Assembly: GCA_963662175.1 (NCBI GenBank)
Contig: OY759225.1
Span: 19,083,601-19,147,600 of the forward strand
Length of the DNA: 64,000 bases
Direction of reading: 5' to 3'
Source of the DNA: Aradus depressus
Taxonomy: Eukaryota > Arthropoda > Insecta > Hemiptera > Aradidae
Below the pieces are notes generated by a model, which saw only the letters and a program-made list of their open reading frames with translations, was not told where the DNA came from and searched no databases. Both the position numbers and the translations under genes were made by a program. Below, piece by piece: positions 54,181 through 64,000 of this stretch (positions are counted from its first letter, which is position 1; each line of letters opens with the position of its first letter).

Positions 54181-55145
54181 ACCTACTTTCTCTTGGAAAG
54201 GAGTATAAATACTGGGTTGTATCAAAAAGGCAAAAAAGTATTATAATGAATGTTGTATTATGAGTTGATGATCAAGGAAGCAGTGATGGTTAGGTTGGGA
54301 CTAATGTATTTCTTAGTGGCCGACGAAACAGGATTTTCAGCCGAAACCGAAACTTATTTAGACATTTCTATCTAATTTCCATTGTATACTGAAATTTAGT
54401 GTATTTTTTACACGTACACCAACCTACAGACAGTTAACTCGTGTTAAATGAAATAAAAAACAATAATTGTTATTTATTTATGTTACATTAATTAATTTAA
54501 CATGAACAAAAATAATAAACACGTTAAAGTAAAGACCTGCCCTGTAAGTAAACTTTGTCAAAAATCAACACTTAGATTAGATATAAAGTACAGACTCCTT
54601 AATTAAGTAAGTACCTATTTTAATTGTGTTCACAATATTCTTAAGATTAATTTATTTTCTACTGAGATCTTGTATTTAGACTTGGTGATTAAAGAATTGC
54701 CTAATTATCAGTCTTAACGATTACAACAATTTGTAAGACTATCTAGTAATTACTTAATTTAAAAAAACAGTTATAAAATCAAAAGAAAAAAAAAGAAATA
54801 TTATTATTAAATTACTAATTAGTTTTAGTATTCGTATGGCAACCACACACGACTCACAAGCCACGAACTCATCCGAAGTTAGTCGAACGATGCACGACAA
54901 GTCACGAAAACTGAAGTTCGTTCGGTCACTAGTATTTTTATCTTCTCATACCTTTTGTATAAGGAAGTATTGTAACCGTTTGAAAATCCGAGATCGAAGT
55001 TTCAACAGATTTCTGTGTTTGTATGTGATTGAAATGTTCTGAGCTCTATACCGCAAAAACTATTGTAGCTAAATACTATATTCAATATGAAATAAATACT
55101 ATTGTATTTATATTTAATATGATTTTTTACGGTTAGTCCTATCGC
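54181..55145. other. Intergenic AT-rich sequence
   Basis: No gene is recognised. ATACCTTTTGTATAAGGAAG and a long AT-rich tract (54400-54830) are present. The frame at 54836-55042 has no domain. Confidence 0.4.
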
Positions 55146-55149
55146 TTAC

Positions 55150-55435
55150 TAAAATTGTTCCTTATAAAATTTCCAATCGCAAATAACATCCCATTTGTAC
55201 CCTCTGTTATCAGGACAAACACGATCATCATGCCAATCCACTTATTCAACTATTATCCACAAACACATTCCCCTCAAATCCACTTCGACGTCTCAAGCGG
55301 GCATGGCAGATGGACCTGCTCCAGGACTATCCTGGACTCCTCTTCGGTCACGTACCTCAGCAGTACAGCCACACACTTGCCATTACTAATAGCAAATGTT
55401 ATATCGTTGTAAATATGTAAATAAATTAATTTAAA
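55150..55435 (+). mobile_element. Jockey-like C-terminal fragment with 3' end
   Basis: Reads LCYQDKHDHHANPLIQLLST, NTFPSNPLRRLKRAWQMDLL and QDYPGLLFGHVPQ, then a stop and an A-rich end at 55430. Confidence 0.6.
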
Positions 55436-55460
55436 AAAAATATTTCATGAACAAACAGTA

Positions 55461-55670
55461 TGCCGGTAGCTCAGAAGTAGCGTTCGAAACCCAGCGAGGC
55501 TCTTAGATGTTTTATCTGTGAGTAACAAAAAGGATTGAACAGGCCGTCCTTCCGATGGGACGTTAAGACAAAATCCCTCCACTAGAGTCGGAAAGACGAA
55601 TGAGTGCTCTGGTAGTAGGCGATATGACCTCATGGGTAAAGCCCGGGCATGAGTCACAATAACTATTGTG
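55461..55670 (+). mobile_element. SINE family 1 with internal deletions
   Basis: TGCCGGTAGCTCAGAAGTAG, GCGTTCGAAACCCAGCGAGG, TGGGACGTTAAGACAAAATC and GCCCGGGCATGAGTCACAA. About 130 bases of the body are missing. Confidence 0.9.
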
Positions 55671-55944
55671 AACACTACCGTGATGACCACTGCGTGATCC
55701 GAAAGTGGAGCAAAATGATTTCAACTTACAGCGATAACATTTCAAAGCGGCTTTTATCCACAAATATAAATGATTAAATTATTTAATAAGAGTCCCTGGT
55801 GATATTATTAGACGCACCATGATTTTTAACGGTTTATTGACTTGCAAGCACCAGTTTCATATTCATATTATGACTTATCAATCATTGTTATAATCAATGT
55901 AATTATGTCAAGGAACTCTATAAATTTGAAGTGTCTCCATTCTA

Positions 55945-56170
55945 CTTCCCCAGATAGACTAAGTATAGGGGAAGTTATGTAATCGCTAAAAAATAAAGAG
56001 TTTTCAACGTAGTTTCGTGTTTTTTGACCTCCTGATTCCAAAAATGAAAAAAATGTCTTTGTACACGATACCCTTTAAGGACAAGACACTGATTTTCAGC
56101 CAATCCCGCCTAACGCAAGGACTTTAACTCAAAAACTCTAATAACTGGCAAACGTTTCGGCATTCATCTC
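55945..56170 (-). repeat. Family A repeat, inverted
   Basis: CTTCCCCAGATAGACTAAGT and AGGGGAAGTTATGTAATCG (reverse right end), then TTTTCAGCCAATCCCGCC and AACTCTAATAACTGGC. Confidence 0.7.
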
Positions 56171-56176
56171 GCAGCC

Positions 56177-56525
56177 GAGGGCGCCGGTAGCTCAGTGGTA
56201 TGCGTGCTTGACTTCTGAGCTCAAGAACGTGGGTTCGTAACCCGAGCGAGGCCCTTAGTTTATTTTATCTGGAAGGTAAAATAAACTTTAGCACGCCGTC
56301 CTTCGGATGAGACGTCAAGCGATGATCCCGAGCCTGTACGATGTCAGCTACTCGTTAAAGACCCCTGCCCTAGGTGAATAAAAATTTAGGGTAGGCAACA
56401 TTTAGGAGTCCCATAGTAGAGTCGGGCTCATGTCAACCAGAGTGACAAAAGAGCGCTCTGGTAGTAGGCGATATGACCTCGTAGTTAAAGCCCGGGCATG
56501 AGTCATAAAACCTAACCTAACCTTT
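56177..56525 (+). mobile_element. SINE family 1, reference full-length copy
   Basis: GAGGGCGCCGGTAGCTCAGT (A box), GTGGGTTCGTAACCCGAGCG (B box), ATTTTATCTGGAAGGTAAAA, GCACGCCGTCCTTCGGATGA, GAGCGCTCTGGTAGTAGGCG, GCCCGGGCATGAGTCATAAA and the tail ACCTAACCTAACCTTT. About 345 bases. A tRNA-derived, RNA polymerase III type SINE with a CCTAA tail instead of poly-A. Confidence 0.97.
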
Positions 56526-56609
56526 ATCTCGCAAATCAGGCGACCTGAAAAAAAAATTTATTTTATACAAACTGTGCTTTCAGTTTTCTCTATAATTTTT
56601 ATTATTATT

Positions 56610-57120
56610 ATTTATTTTTTTTAATACAAGCAAATGTGCTAATAGAGAGATAATGGCAATGTCAAAATGTCAAGAGGGGAGAAATCACCCAATGGTGACA
56701 CTCCCTAGTCACTGATTTCCTCTCCTTTGTAACTAATCATGGTCACTGCTGCTGCTGTCTATGCTATTGACGCTTAAGCCGTCTTTGGGGAAGTATGACA
56801 AAATGGAGGATCATTGTGGGAACTAAGATGGGAAAATAATTTTTTATACTTGGATTTAGAGACTTCGGTGACAAAAGGTACGGTAAGGTCAGTGTGAAGA
56901 GTTTTGGATTGAAAGGATTGGATGCGCTGGAGATTGGTCTTGGCAGAACCCAAGAGTTCAAGTCCGTAAGTCTACATAGTTTTGAGTATTGCGTTGTATA
57001 TAAGTCGTTTTGTTTTCAAAATTAATTTTGATCTTTTGTCTAGTAGTCTTAGTAAAAGTTTATAACGTCTGTTCATTTCTTGTCTTTTCAGGATTCCAAG
57101 TTAGTCATTTGTCAAGTAAC
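56610..57120 (-). mobile_element. Jockey-like RT C-terminus and 3' end
   Basis: Reverse counterpart of 22595-23150: GAATCCTGAAAAGACAAGAA, TTACGGACTTGAACTCTTGG, AATCTCCAGCGCATCCAATC and TGTCACCGAAGTCTCTAAAT, followed by the shared tail up to TTAGCACATTTGCTTG. Confidence 0.85.
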
Positions 57121-57414
57121 TTTTATTCAAAGAGATTTTTGATTAGGTCATAAATATAAGAGGTATCTTCTAAAATGTACTTAGTTTCCGAAGTAAGTAT
57201 TTTGGCCGAATTATAATGAGATCTAAGTTAGAACTTGCGTTCAATTTCAAGTTAACTCTTCCGATTTCTGAGTTAGAGAACAAAGTTTCAAAAGTACACG
57301 CAGACATTTCGAAAATGGTACAAACGTGTTCAGGGGATCGTGAAATTCCTCTGAAAAATCGATCTCAGATTTTTTCACGATTACCTAACTTCCTTATTCT
57401 GTATAAAAAAAAGA

Positions 57415-57865
57415 AAACCAGTCGACCGCTTGTTTTAATATTCGACATTTGACTGACATAAGGCTCCTACTGAATACTGAATTTTGTGTCTATAATTTCA
57501 TTACATCGGCAGTCATTAGGTTTCTTGAGTTGAGGCCCCTCTCCTGAACCCTCCCTTCGCTTCAGCCAATATCACTGAAATTTTAACTGAACTTTAAATA
57601 TGAAATTTCATGTCGATATATTCATTAGATCGCCAATTGTTGGATTTTTTGAGTTAAGTCCCCCTCTAATCCCTCCTTCCCTTCTGCCGATTCCGCTGAA
57701 AATTGATAAGTGTCGTCCTTGTAGGGTTTTAAATAAATATATATAATCTTTTGTGTCGGTACATCCACTACAACAATTATTAAGAGTTTTTGAGTTAAGC
57801 CTCTTCTCTAATCATCCATTTCTCTTTGGTCGATTTCGCTAAAAAAAACATTAGGTTTTGTCGTT
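57415..57865 (+). repeat. Family A repeat, three subrepeats
   Basis: TTTCATTACATCGGCAGTCA, TATTCATTAGATCGCCAATT and ACATCCACTACAACAATTAT, each followed by TTTTGAGTTAAG-like and C-rich text. Confidence 0.8.
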
Positions 57866-57867
57866 AG

Positions 57868-58006
57868 AGGTCCCCCATCCGAAGGATTACATGCTTAAGT
57901 TTATTTTACCTCCCAGATAAAATTAATTAAGGGCCTTGGCCGGGTTTTTATCGGGGATCTTGAGCTCAGTAAGCAAGCACGCAAACCACTGAGCTACAGG
58001 CGCCCT
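57868..58006 (-). mobile_element. SINE family 1 head part (first of a duplicated pair)
   Basis: CCCATCCGAAGGATTACATG through ACCTCCCAGATAAAATTAAT to GAGCTACAGGCGCCCTCTTA. It shares the private variants GGATTACATG and CTACAGG with 58443-58782. Confidence 0.9.
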
Positions 58007-58074
58007 CTTATTGGATAAGCTATTAGGTAGCTATAATTGAACTATTAGAGTACAATTTTTTATGAGGTTGTTAA

Positions 58075-58105
<31 letters not shown>

Positions 58106-58164
58106 CGAGATTTCTTTCAGTGAATATTAATGTAAGGTGTAGTGAACCAGTCAGAGTGAGAGAA

Positions 58165-58440
58165 GATGTAGGAGTGAAAATAACAGTGAAGTAAATGCGC
58201 AAAGGTACTTTTATTTATTTATATGTTTATATGTCCAAAATAACATTGAATTAAAGAATGGCTACAATATTTAAAAAGAAAAGAGAGTAAAGTAGATGTA
58301 GAAATTAGTAAGATTTTTATTGTAAGTAATGTGATTTTCTATTTCATATTGATATTTTGATTTTATTTGTAATGTAGGTTTAGGTAAATAAACCAAATAT
58401 TTGTTCTCTTATTCTATGCTATTCTTTTCCCTGTGAACCC
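58165..58440. repeat. Repeat family B copy
   Basis: AACAGTGAAGTAAATGCGCA to TTTTCCCTGTGAACCCAG, close to 2590-2850. It lies inside the local duplication spacer. Confidence 0.8.
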
Positions 58441-58442
58441 AG

Positions 58443-58782
58443 AACTCATGCCTGGGCTTCAACTACAAGGTCGTATCGCCTACTATCAGAGCGCTCTTTT
58501 CTCACTCTGGTGGACATGAGTCCGACTCTACAATCGGAGTCCTACATTTTGCCTACCCTGTATATATTATAATTTTTATTCACCTAGGGCAGGGGTCTTT
58601 ACGAGTACCTGACATCGTACAAGCTCGGGACCATCGCTTAAAGCCCCATCCGAAGGATTACATGCTTAAGTTTATTTTACCTCCCAGATAAAATGAATTA
58701 AGGGCCTCGGCCGGGTTTCTAGCCTGCGATCTTGAACTCAGTAAGCATGCACGCACACCACTGAGCTACAGGCGCCCTCTTA
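58443..58782 (-). mobile_element. SINE family 1, near full length (second of the pair)
   Basis: Reverse copy from ACTCATGCCTGGGCTTCAAC to CACTGAGCTACAGGCGCCCT. The B box is damaged (GGTTTCTAGCCTGCG). Confidence 0.92.
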
Positions 58783-58885
58783 ATAGATAAGCTATTAGGT
58801 AGCTATAATTGAACTATTAGAGTACGATTTTTTATGAGGTTGTTAATTTTTTTTTTTTTTTTTACCCCGAGATTTCTTTCAGTTA

Positions 58886-59265
58886 AACGAGGTCAATTGG
58901 TGTCAGTACAAAGCAAAAAATAGAATTGGCCCACTCAACAAATGTGGGCTCGGCTGATGTTTATAACTTTTGTCAATGTTTGTCTGTCTTCAAACACAAA
59001 CGGAGAAGTTAGGAAACGCTCTTGGTCCGGTTTCGGAGAAAGTTAACTCGTTGCTGAGGATGTTACGGCAGTGTTAAGTTTTCACAAGTCGACAAACTGC
59101 ACGAATATTAATGTAATATTAATACGAATATTAATAACATAATAATTTAATTAGTTAATAATTTTTTTATTAAATTCAGTATCTGCATAAACAAAATCCC
59201 ATGAAAAAGTACTTAGTGGAAAATTTATTTTATATTTTTATAAACAAATTTCACAAAAATATATT
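58886..59265. other. Intergenic sequence
   Basis: No gene or repeat end is recognised. A short AATATTAATGTAATATTAAT tract lies near 59105. Confidence 0.35.
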
Positions 59266-59269
59266 CATA

Positions 59270-59650
59270 AAATATACCAGTTTTGAATTATGCCATCAGC
59301 AGCACAAACTTCAACAAATTAAGATGACAATTACTTTAATTTCATTACAATCCGATTATCCGTTAATGTGTTACTATAATTTTTATGCTTAGCCCCCCCC
59401 CCCCCCCCTCCCCATAGCCCCTATTAAGAATTTGGAGACACCAGGCGCCCTATTTTCCAATTTGGCTTTTAAGAATACTACATGTTAAATTTCATCAAAA
59501 CCTGATCATGCGTTGATGAGCTAGCACTATTTTAATGTTTAACCCCCCTTCCCGTTAAGAATTTCGTGACGCCACATAGTCTATATCTCAATTGGCTCTT
59601 AAGAATACTACATGTGAAATTTCATAACAATCCGACTATTCGTTGATGAG
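59270..59650. repeat. About 130-bp tandem units, two and a half copies
   Basis: TAAGAATACTACATGT..AAATTTCAT, then AATCCGA..AT.CGTTGATGAGCTA and a C-run with CCCCTTCCCGTTAAGAATTT, recur at about 59300, 59470 and 59600. A run of 18 C interrupted by one T lies at 59393-59412. Confidence 0.7.
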
Positions 59651-60190
59651 CTAAAACAATTTTTACATATTGCAAATGCAGAAATGTCGGTACATTTTCT
59701 TTTAGCTGCATAAGAAAGGCATAACCAAATTAGTGTTATATGCAATAATATCTACACTTATAATGTGAATAGAAATTGGTCTAACACGCACTGCTACCCT
59801 GAATGACCTTAAACTAAAAACCCACCATATAACCATATTTATATAACTAGAGGAAAACAGATACCATCTGAGGCATTGAGTTTTATTTATTAATTTTTTT
59901 GTCAGTTACAACAGAATATCCATGAAAAATAGTGAAGTCTCAAGTGATTATTATTTTTTTAAATATGTTAGTTATAATTATATCCATTTTATATTTACCT
60001 CGGAAGGCAACACCAGCTGAAATCTCATGTCCTGTAGGTATTTTTAATATATTATTTATTCTAGAATTGTAGGTATGAATTATAAGTGCCGCGAATATGA
60101 GATGCATGAAAATATGGTATAAGTAATGAGAGTTCTGGAGGAGGTCTTATGAGTAAATTTAAAATGAGTTTATAGCCAAAATATTCAGAA
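59651..60190. other. Intergenic AT-rich sequence
   Basis: Nothing recognised. Confidence 0.35.
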
Positions 60191-60194
60191 ATGC

Positions 60195-60830
60195 CGGTAA
60201 CAGCCCCGCCGCAACATATATCAGTGCCCTAGGCGAAACTACCTTGCGTCCTCTTGTAAGGAGAGAAAATTTCAATAATTAAAAATAAAACTTCATAATA
60301 AAATGTTTTAATGTTTTTTATTATAAAAAAAAATATATAATATATATATTTTTTTATAATAAAAAAACATTATAACTATATATGAAAAAATTATAAAAAC
60401 AACATATATTATCATAATATATCTTAAAAAAAGATTGAAAGACATCAATTGTATCAATTTTTGGAAAAATTCAATTGTATTTTTCGGGCTTTAGCATTAG
60501 CAAATTCTTCAATTATATCCTTGAAATGTATGTTGTTGGCCAGTTCGTTTTCTATTGCAAGAACAGCAAGAGCATGGAGTCTTTCTTGTGTCATAGCTCA
60601 TCTTAAATATGTTTTTATTCATTTCAATTTGCTAAAACTCCTTTCGCAACTGGCTACTGATACTGGAATCGTTAAAAGTATGCGTAACGCAATCCACAAG
60701 TTCGTGAATAAGTCGCAAGTATTAGTTTTTTTTCAATTCTTTCAATCAAGGTCAAAGAGTCAACAACTCTTGTGCCCCTAACATCGAGGCGCCCTAGGCG
60801 ATCGCCCTTCCCGCCTCGCCGTTCCGGCCA
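60195..60830 (-). mobile_element. hAT transposon remnant
   Basis: Reverse strand at 60680-60470 reads TIPVSVASCERSFSKLK, stops, then TQERLHALAVLAIENELANN and FKDIIEEFANAKARKIQLN, the hAT dimerisation domain with two stops. GTGCCCTAGGCG (60221) and its near inverse CGCCCTAGGCG (60790) mark inverted end regions. A palindromic T/A-rich centre lies at 60305-60365. Confidence 0.8.
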
Positions 60831-61082
60831 TTAATATGGTCGGTCAAGTTTTACATTTAGACCGAAGAATGAATATTCAAGAAACTTGCAAAATATTTTT
60901 GCCGAACTTGGAATATAGTATATGTTCAAAAATTTAAACAGAATTATGACTATGAAAGTAGGAGGGGACATATCATGAGTGCTGGCACGCTTGATCGGAT
61001 TTTCGTGGAGGCTCGAAACACAAAATTACGGTAATTATTCCGACTCCACCCCAAATCGCGCCTAATTTTTTGTTTAGTAATT

Positions 61083-61287
61083 CGCATAACTAACAGCAAC
61101 ATGTAAACATTATTATTAAGTCGGGAGAAGAAAAAAATATATATATAAGTTCATAAAAAAATGTATTTCTCAATATAAACGATATAATATGTCAACTATT
61201 CTTCATATTTTAGTTAATATTGAATGAAATAATTTAGGATTAGAGCATAAAACTGTAAACCACAGCAAGAATTTCAAAAATCCAGTT
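61083..61287. repeat. Left arm of a large inverted repeat around Tc1 copy 2
   Basis: TAACAGCAACATGTAAACAT to ATTTCAAAAATCCAGTT is the reverse complement, with few changes, of 63793-63993. Confidence 0.92.
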
Positions 61288-61609
61288 AATATACAGCCAG
61301 TAACAAAAATGTTCGGACGGTTTGATTTTTCAATAAAAAATTATAATAATTAAATGCAAAAGTAATAAAAAATAATTTAAAAAAATAATTAAAGCCATTT
61401 TTCAATCAAGAATAAGAATTCAAAAGTGGGTTAGGATAAAGGAAAAACAGCTTTGATTAGAACAAATAAATATTTTAATTTAATAAATTTTATAACAAGT
61501 AATGTAGGTAACAAAAATTTTCGGACAAAAATGTAAACAACTATAAATAAATTCAATGTTTTTTTTACGATTTCACAAATTCAAAAACCATAATGTTAAT
61601 TAATATTTG

Positions 61610-63154
61610 GTTGGGTACCCTTTTTGTGTAATAACATCTTTCATTCGATTCGGCATTGATGATGAAACTAATTTTTTGGTGAAATTTGGAGATATTTTAC
61701 CCCACTCTTCTAATAACTTTTGTTTCAATTCGTTTTTTGAAGCAATGGGTGTTAATCGAATTTTCATGTCGAGCTCACCCCATACGTGTTCAATTGGGTT
61801 GAGATCGGGCGATTGGGGGGGGGGGGTTTCATAACTTTAGGGCAGTTATACAAAAGTCAAATACGTACCAATTCACAGGTGTGTTTCGGATCGTTGTCTT
61901 GGTAAAAATGAAAAGTCCGTAAAATCCCAAGTTTTTCAGCACTCTTTTTCAAATTGCTCCTTAGTAATTCGGCATAAACTTTTCCAGTCATGGTGGTTTC
62001 AATGAAAACCAGTTCACCAATTCCACTAGACGCCATACACCCCCACATCATCACTGAGCCACCCCCATGTTTTACTATTGGTTTTAAATTTTTTGGATTC
62101 AGCTCCTCATTACGTCTTCTCCAAATTTTGTCGCGACTGTCGGGACTAAATATATTAAACTTACATTCAAAAGTATTTGCTTGCAATAGAACAAACCGCA
62201 ATAATAAAATATTCTTGTATCTTGTAACTCTTCACAACATAAAAAGAAATCTCAGGTCATGTAATGTCAGAAAACTAGATTTTTGTGATATGACGTTGGA
62301 AGAGAGCGACAGCAGCGCTGACCCTCGGCAGAAACCGTCCCTTCCCCCTACTCTATCCCCTCCACCTTCCCTCTAAAGAAACTAAGTACCTAATTTTTCT
62401 AATTTAAACGTTTTTTCTCCGATATTTCGACAAATAAATGTTTCCAGATCATGTCCGTTTACTTCCGTATAATATATGTATACATATACTATTACTTTAC
62501 TTTTGTTTACTTCCCTATACATATAATATATGTATACATAATAATATGTACTAAAAATTTTGTAATCGTGTGAACATCAGAGATCAATTGCATGTGTGTG
62601 TTTATGTGAGAGCTCAAACGCTTTGACCTGACATCGTACAGGCTCATGACCATCGCTTAACATCCCATCCGAAGGACGGAGTGCTTAAGTTTATTTTACC
62701 TCGCAGATGAATGACATTACTCCAAAAAATTTCTGAATGATTCTGGAACTCTTTTGCGAAGCTCAATCTTTTTTTTATTTTTTTTTCACTCACAAACGGT
62801 TTTTGGTACTCTCCCATTATATCCTGCTTCTTTTAGAATTCTTCGAACATTTTGTGGGTGAACTTTCTTTCCCGTTTCTCTGTATACCTCGGCGACGATC
62901 TGAGGTGCACTCCTCGAGGGCTTGTTTTTAATTTTCCGGACAACGCTACAACGCTACAACGCTCGCTCGTTTAATACTCTTGGACGGCCATAGGAAGATT
63001 TCAAATCTATCCGATGCTCGTGCTTATACCTTCGAATTACATCGGCTACGGTGCTTTTACTTCGGCCTACCATACCACCGATTTTGCGGACACTTAATCC
63101 TTTTTCATAATTAAAAATTATTATCTGTTGAACTTCAAAAGATGTTCGACCCAT
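61610..63154 (-). pseudogene. Tc1-like transposase, split by insertion (copy 2)
   Basis: Starts at 63154 with MGRTSFEVQQIIIFNYEKGL. After about 60 residues an extra ACAACGCT repeat (62940-62962) breaks the frame. The HTH continues, and the same composite insertion as in copy 1 removes the first catalytic Asp block. From 62201 an open frame reads FNIFSPDSRDKIWRRRNEEL, KHGGGSVMMWGCMASSG, FHFYQDNDPKHTCEL and, after a stop, SPDLNPIEHVWGEL-type sequence. Confidence 0.9.
62625..62707 (-). mobile_element. SINE family 1 scrap inside Tc1 copy 2
   Basis: ACCTGACATCGTACAGGCTC to AAGTTTATTTTACCTCGCAG, the same insertion as at 52206-52286. Confidence 0.9.
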
Positions 63155-63522
63155 CTTGACAGCAGGAAATACAAATAACTACTGAATGCAGTAATAGAAG
63201 GATATAAACACATTTTATTTGTTCGGTATTAGCGGTTGGTTGAGAAGGGATTAAAGATCATGATCAGAGTCGCATTTGTTTACAAAACAAACAACAGGTG
63301 TCCAGAAAATTTTGTTACGTGAATTTCTTGTCTTCAATTATTAATGCAAAATTTCCTATTAGCTGTAAATGTTTAATTAATTGTTTTACGGCGTTTTGAA
63401 ATGATTGATGATCTCGAAATTTAAAACTTTGCTTGAATTAAATATTTTGCCATATAACTATGTGTAACTGCAAAAGAAAAACAAAATTATAAATTGTCCG
63501 AAAATTTTTGTTACTGATTGTA

Positions 63523-63790
63523 TCCGAAGAAATAAAATGTTGACCCTCCCATCGTTCCTTTTAATGAAACAGTCACTCCACGTTCTCCTGATATAAAGTA
63601 AGTAACCCCACGGAGAGCATAAAAAAATATCTAATTGGCATAATATATCGTTTATATTGAGAATAGTCTTTATTTTATGAACTAGATATTTTTTTTATGC
63701 TCCCCCATGGGGTTTCTCTATATCAGGAGAACCTGGACTGTTTCACTAAAAGGACCGACGGGAGTGTCAACATTCTATTTCTTCGGATCC
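63523..63790. mobile_element. Foldback MITE with about 110-bp arms
   Basis: TCCGAAGAAATAAAATGTTG pairs with AACATTCTATTTCTTCGGA, and CAGTCACTCCACGTTCTCCT with AGGAGAACCTGGACTG. AGCATAAAAAAATATCTA pairs with TAGATATTTTTTTTATGCT around a roughly 40-base AT-rich loop. No coding. Confidence 0.92.
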
Positions 63791-63792
63791 AT

Positions 63793-64000
63793 CAACTGGA
63801 TTTTTGAAATTCTTACTGTGGTTTACAGTTTTATGCTCTAATCCTAGATTATTTCATTCAATATTAAATAAAATATGAAGAATAGTTGACATATTATATC
63901 CTTTATATTGAGAAATAATTTTTTTTATGAACTAGACATATATACATATATTTTCCTCTCCCGACTTAATATTAATATTTTCATGTTGCTGTTGGTAACG
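63793..64000. repeat. Right arm of the large inverted repeat, cut by the window edge
   Basis: AACTGGATTTTTGAAATTCT to CATGTTGCTGTTGGTAACG, the inverse of 61083-61287. The arm may continue past 64000. Confidence 0.9.

Larger units (their letters stand above)
58006..58885. repeat. Local duplication with flanking copies
   Basis: AAGCTATTAGGTAGCTATAA to TTACCCCGAGATTTCTTTCA (58013-58118) recurs at 58791-58882, each time preceded by the same SINE head. A T-run in each copy differs in length. Confidence 0.85.
61292..63522 (-). mobile_element. Composite Tc1-like transposon, copy 2 (inverted)
   Basis: Same outer ends, inner end (61505), SINE scrap (62625-62707) and filler as copy 1, in opposite orientation, and flanked by TA. 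It keeps the roughly 240 bases of transposase that copy 1 lost. Confidence 0.92.

Noticed and set aside
54836..55042. 68-codon plus-strand frame starting MATTHDSQAT
   Set aside because: No recognisable domain, no splice context and no similarity to other parts of the window.

Overview
This is eukaryotic, almost certainly insect, nuclear DNA. It is AT-rich, and its coding exons are short and separated by GT..AG introns that are packed with transposon debris. SINE tails made of CCTAA units, the insect telomere motif, fit an insect. A hemipteran is my guess, but the sequence does not prove it.

Four host genes can be assembled by exon phase. (1) A dynein light chain Roadblock gene lies on the minus strand (6728-9138): three certain exons plus a probable ATG-only first exon, 97 residues. 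(2) A small C2H2 zinc-finger gene, ZNF1, lies on the plus strand (exons at 10823?, 11288-11365 and 14183-15009). (3) A second C2H2 gene, ZNF2, lies on the plus strand (five exons, 17921-25063). Its last exon runs from nine good fingers into a 147-bp tandem array made from finger DNA but read in another frame. (4) A secreted neutral lipase of the pancreatic-lipase family lies on the minus strand: seven exons from 50599 down to 31451, 330 residues, all three catalytic residues present, and an 11.6-kb first intron.

Nearly everything else is mobile DNA. From left to right: a frameshifted jockey/I-like ORF1 with an open frame after it (1-1781); an RTE-like fragment (3740-4170); a degenerate reverse transcriptase (9520-10445); a PIF/Harbinger remnant (13210-13975); jockey-like tails inside ZNF2 introns; a mariner-like element with about 490-bp inverted repeats (29029-30820); hAT, Tigger/pogo, MITE and retroelement insertions inside the lipase introns; two inverted copies of one composite Tc1-like element (51395-53385 and 61292-63522); and, at the right edge, palindromes around the second Tc1 copy. 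About twenty copies of one tRNA-derived SINE, three of a second tRNA-like SINE and about a dozen of an unnamed interspersed repeat (family A below) are scattered throughout. Several insertions can be dated by nesting and by target-site duplications.

The most unusual region is the 3' end of ZNF2. An in-frame tandem amplification of a finger pair has lost key zinc ligands. The normal frame reads it as acidic, proline-rich 49-residue repeats, while a second frame, reachable from a phase-matched alternative acceptor, reads it as degenerate fingers.
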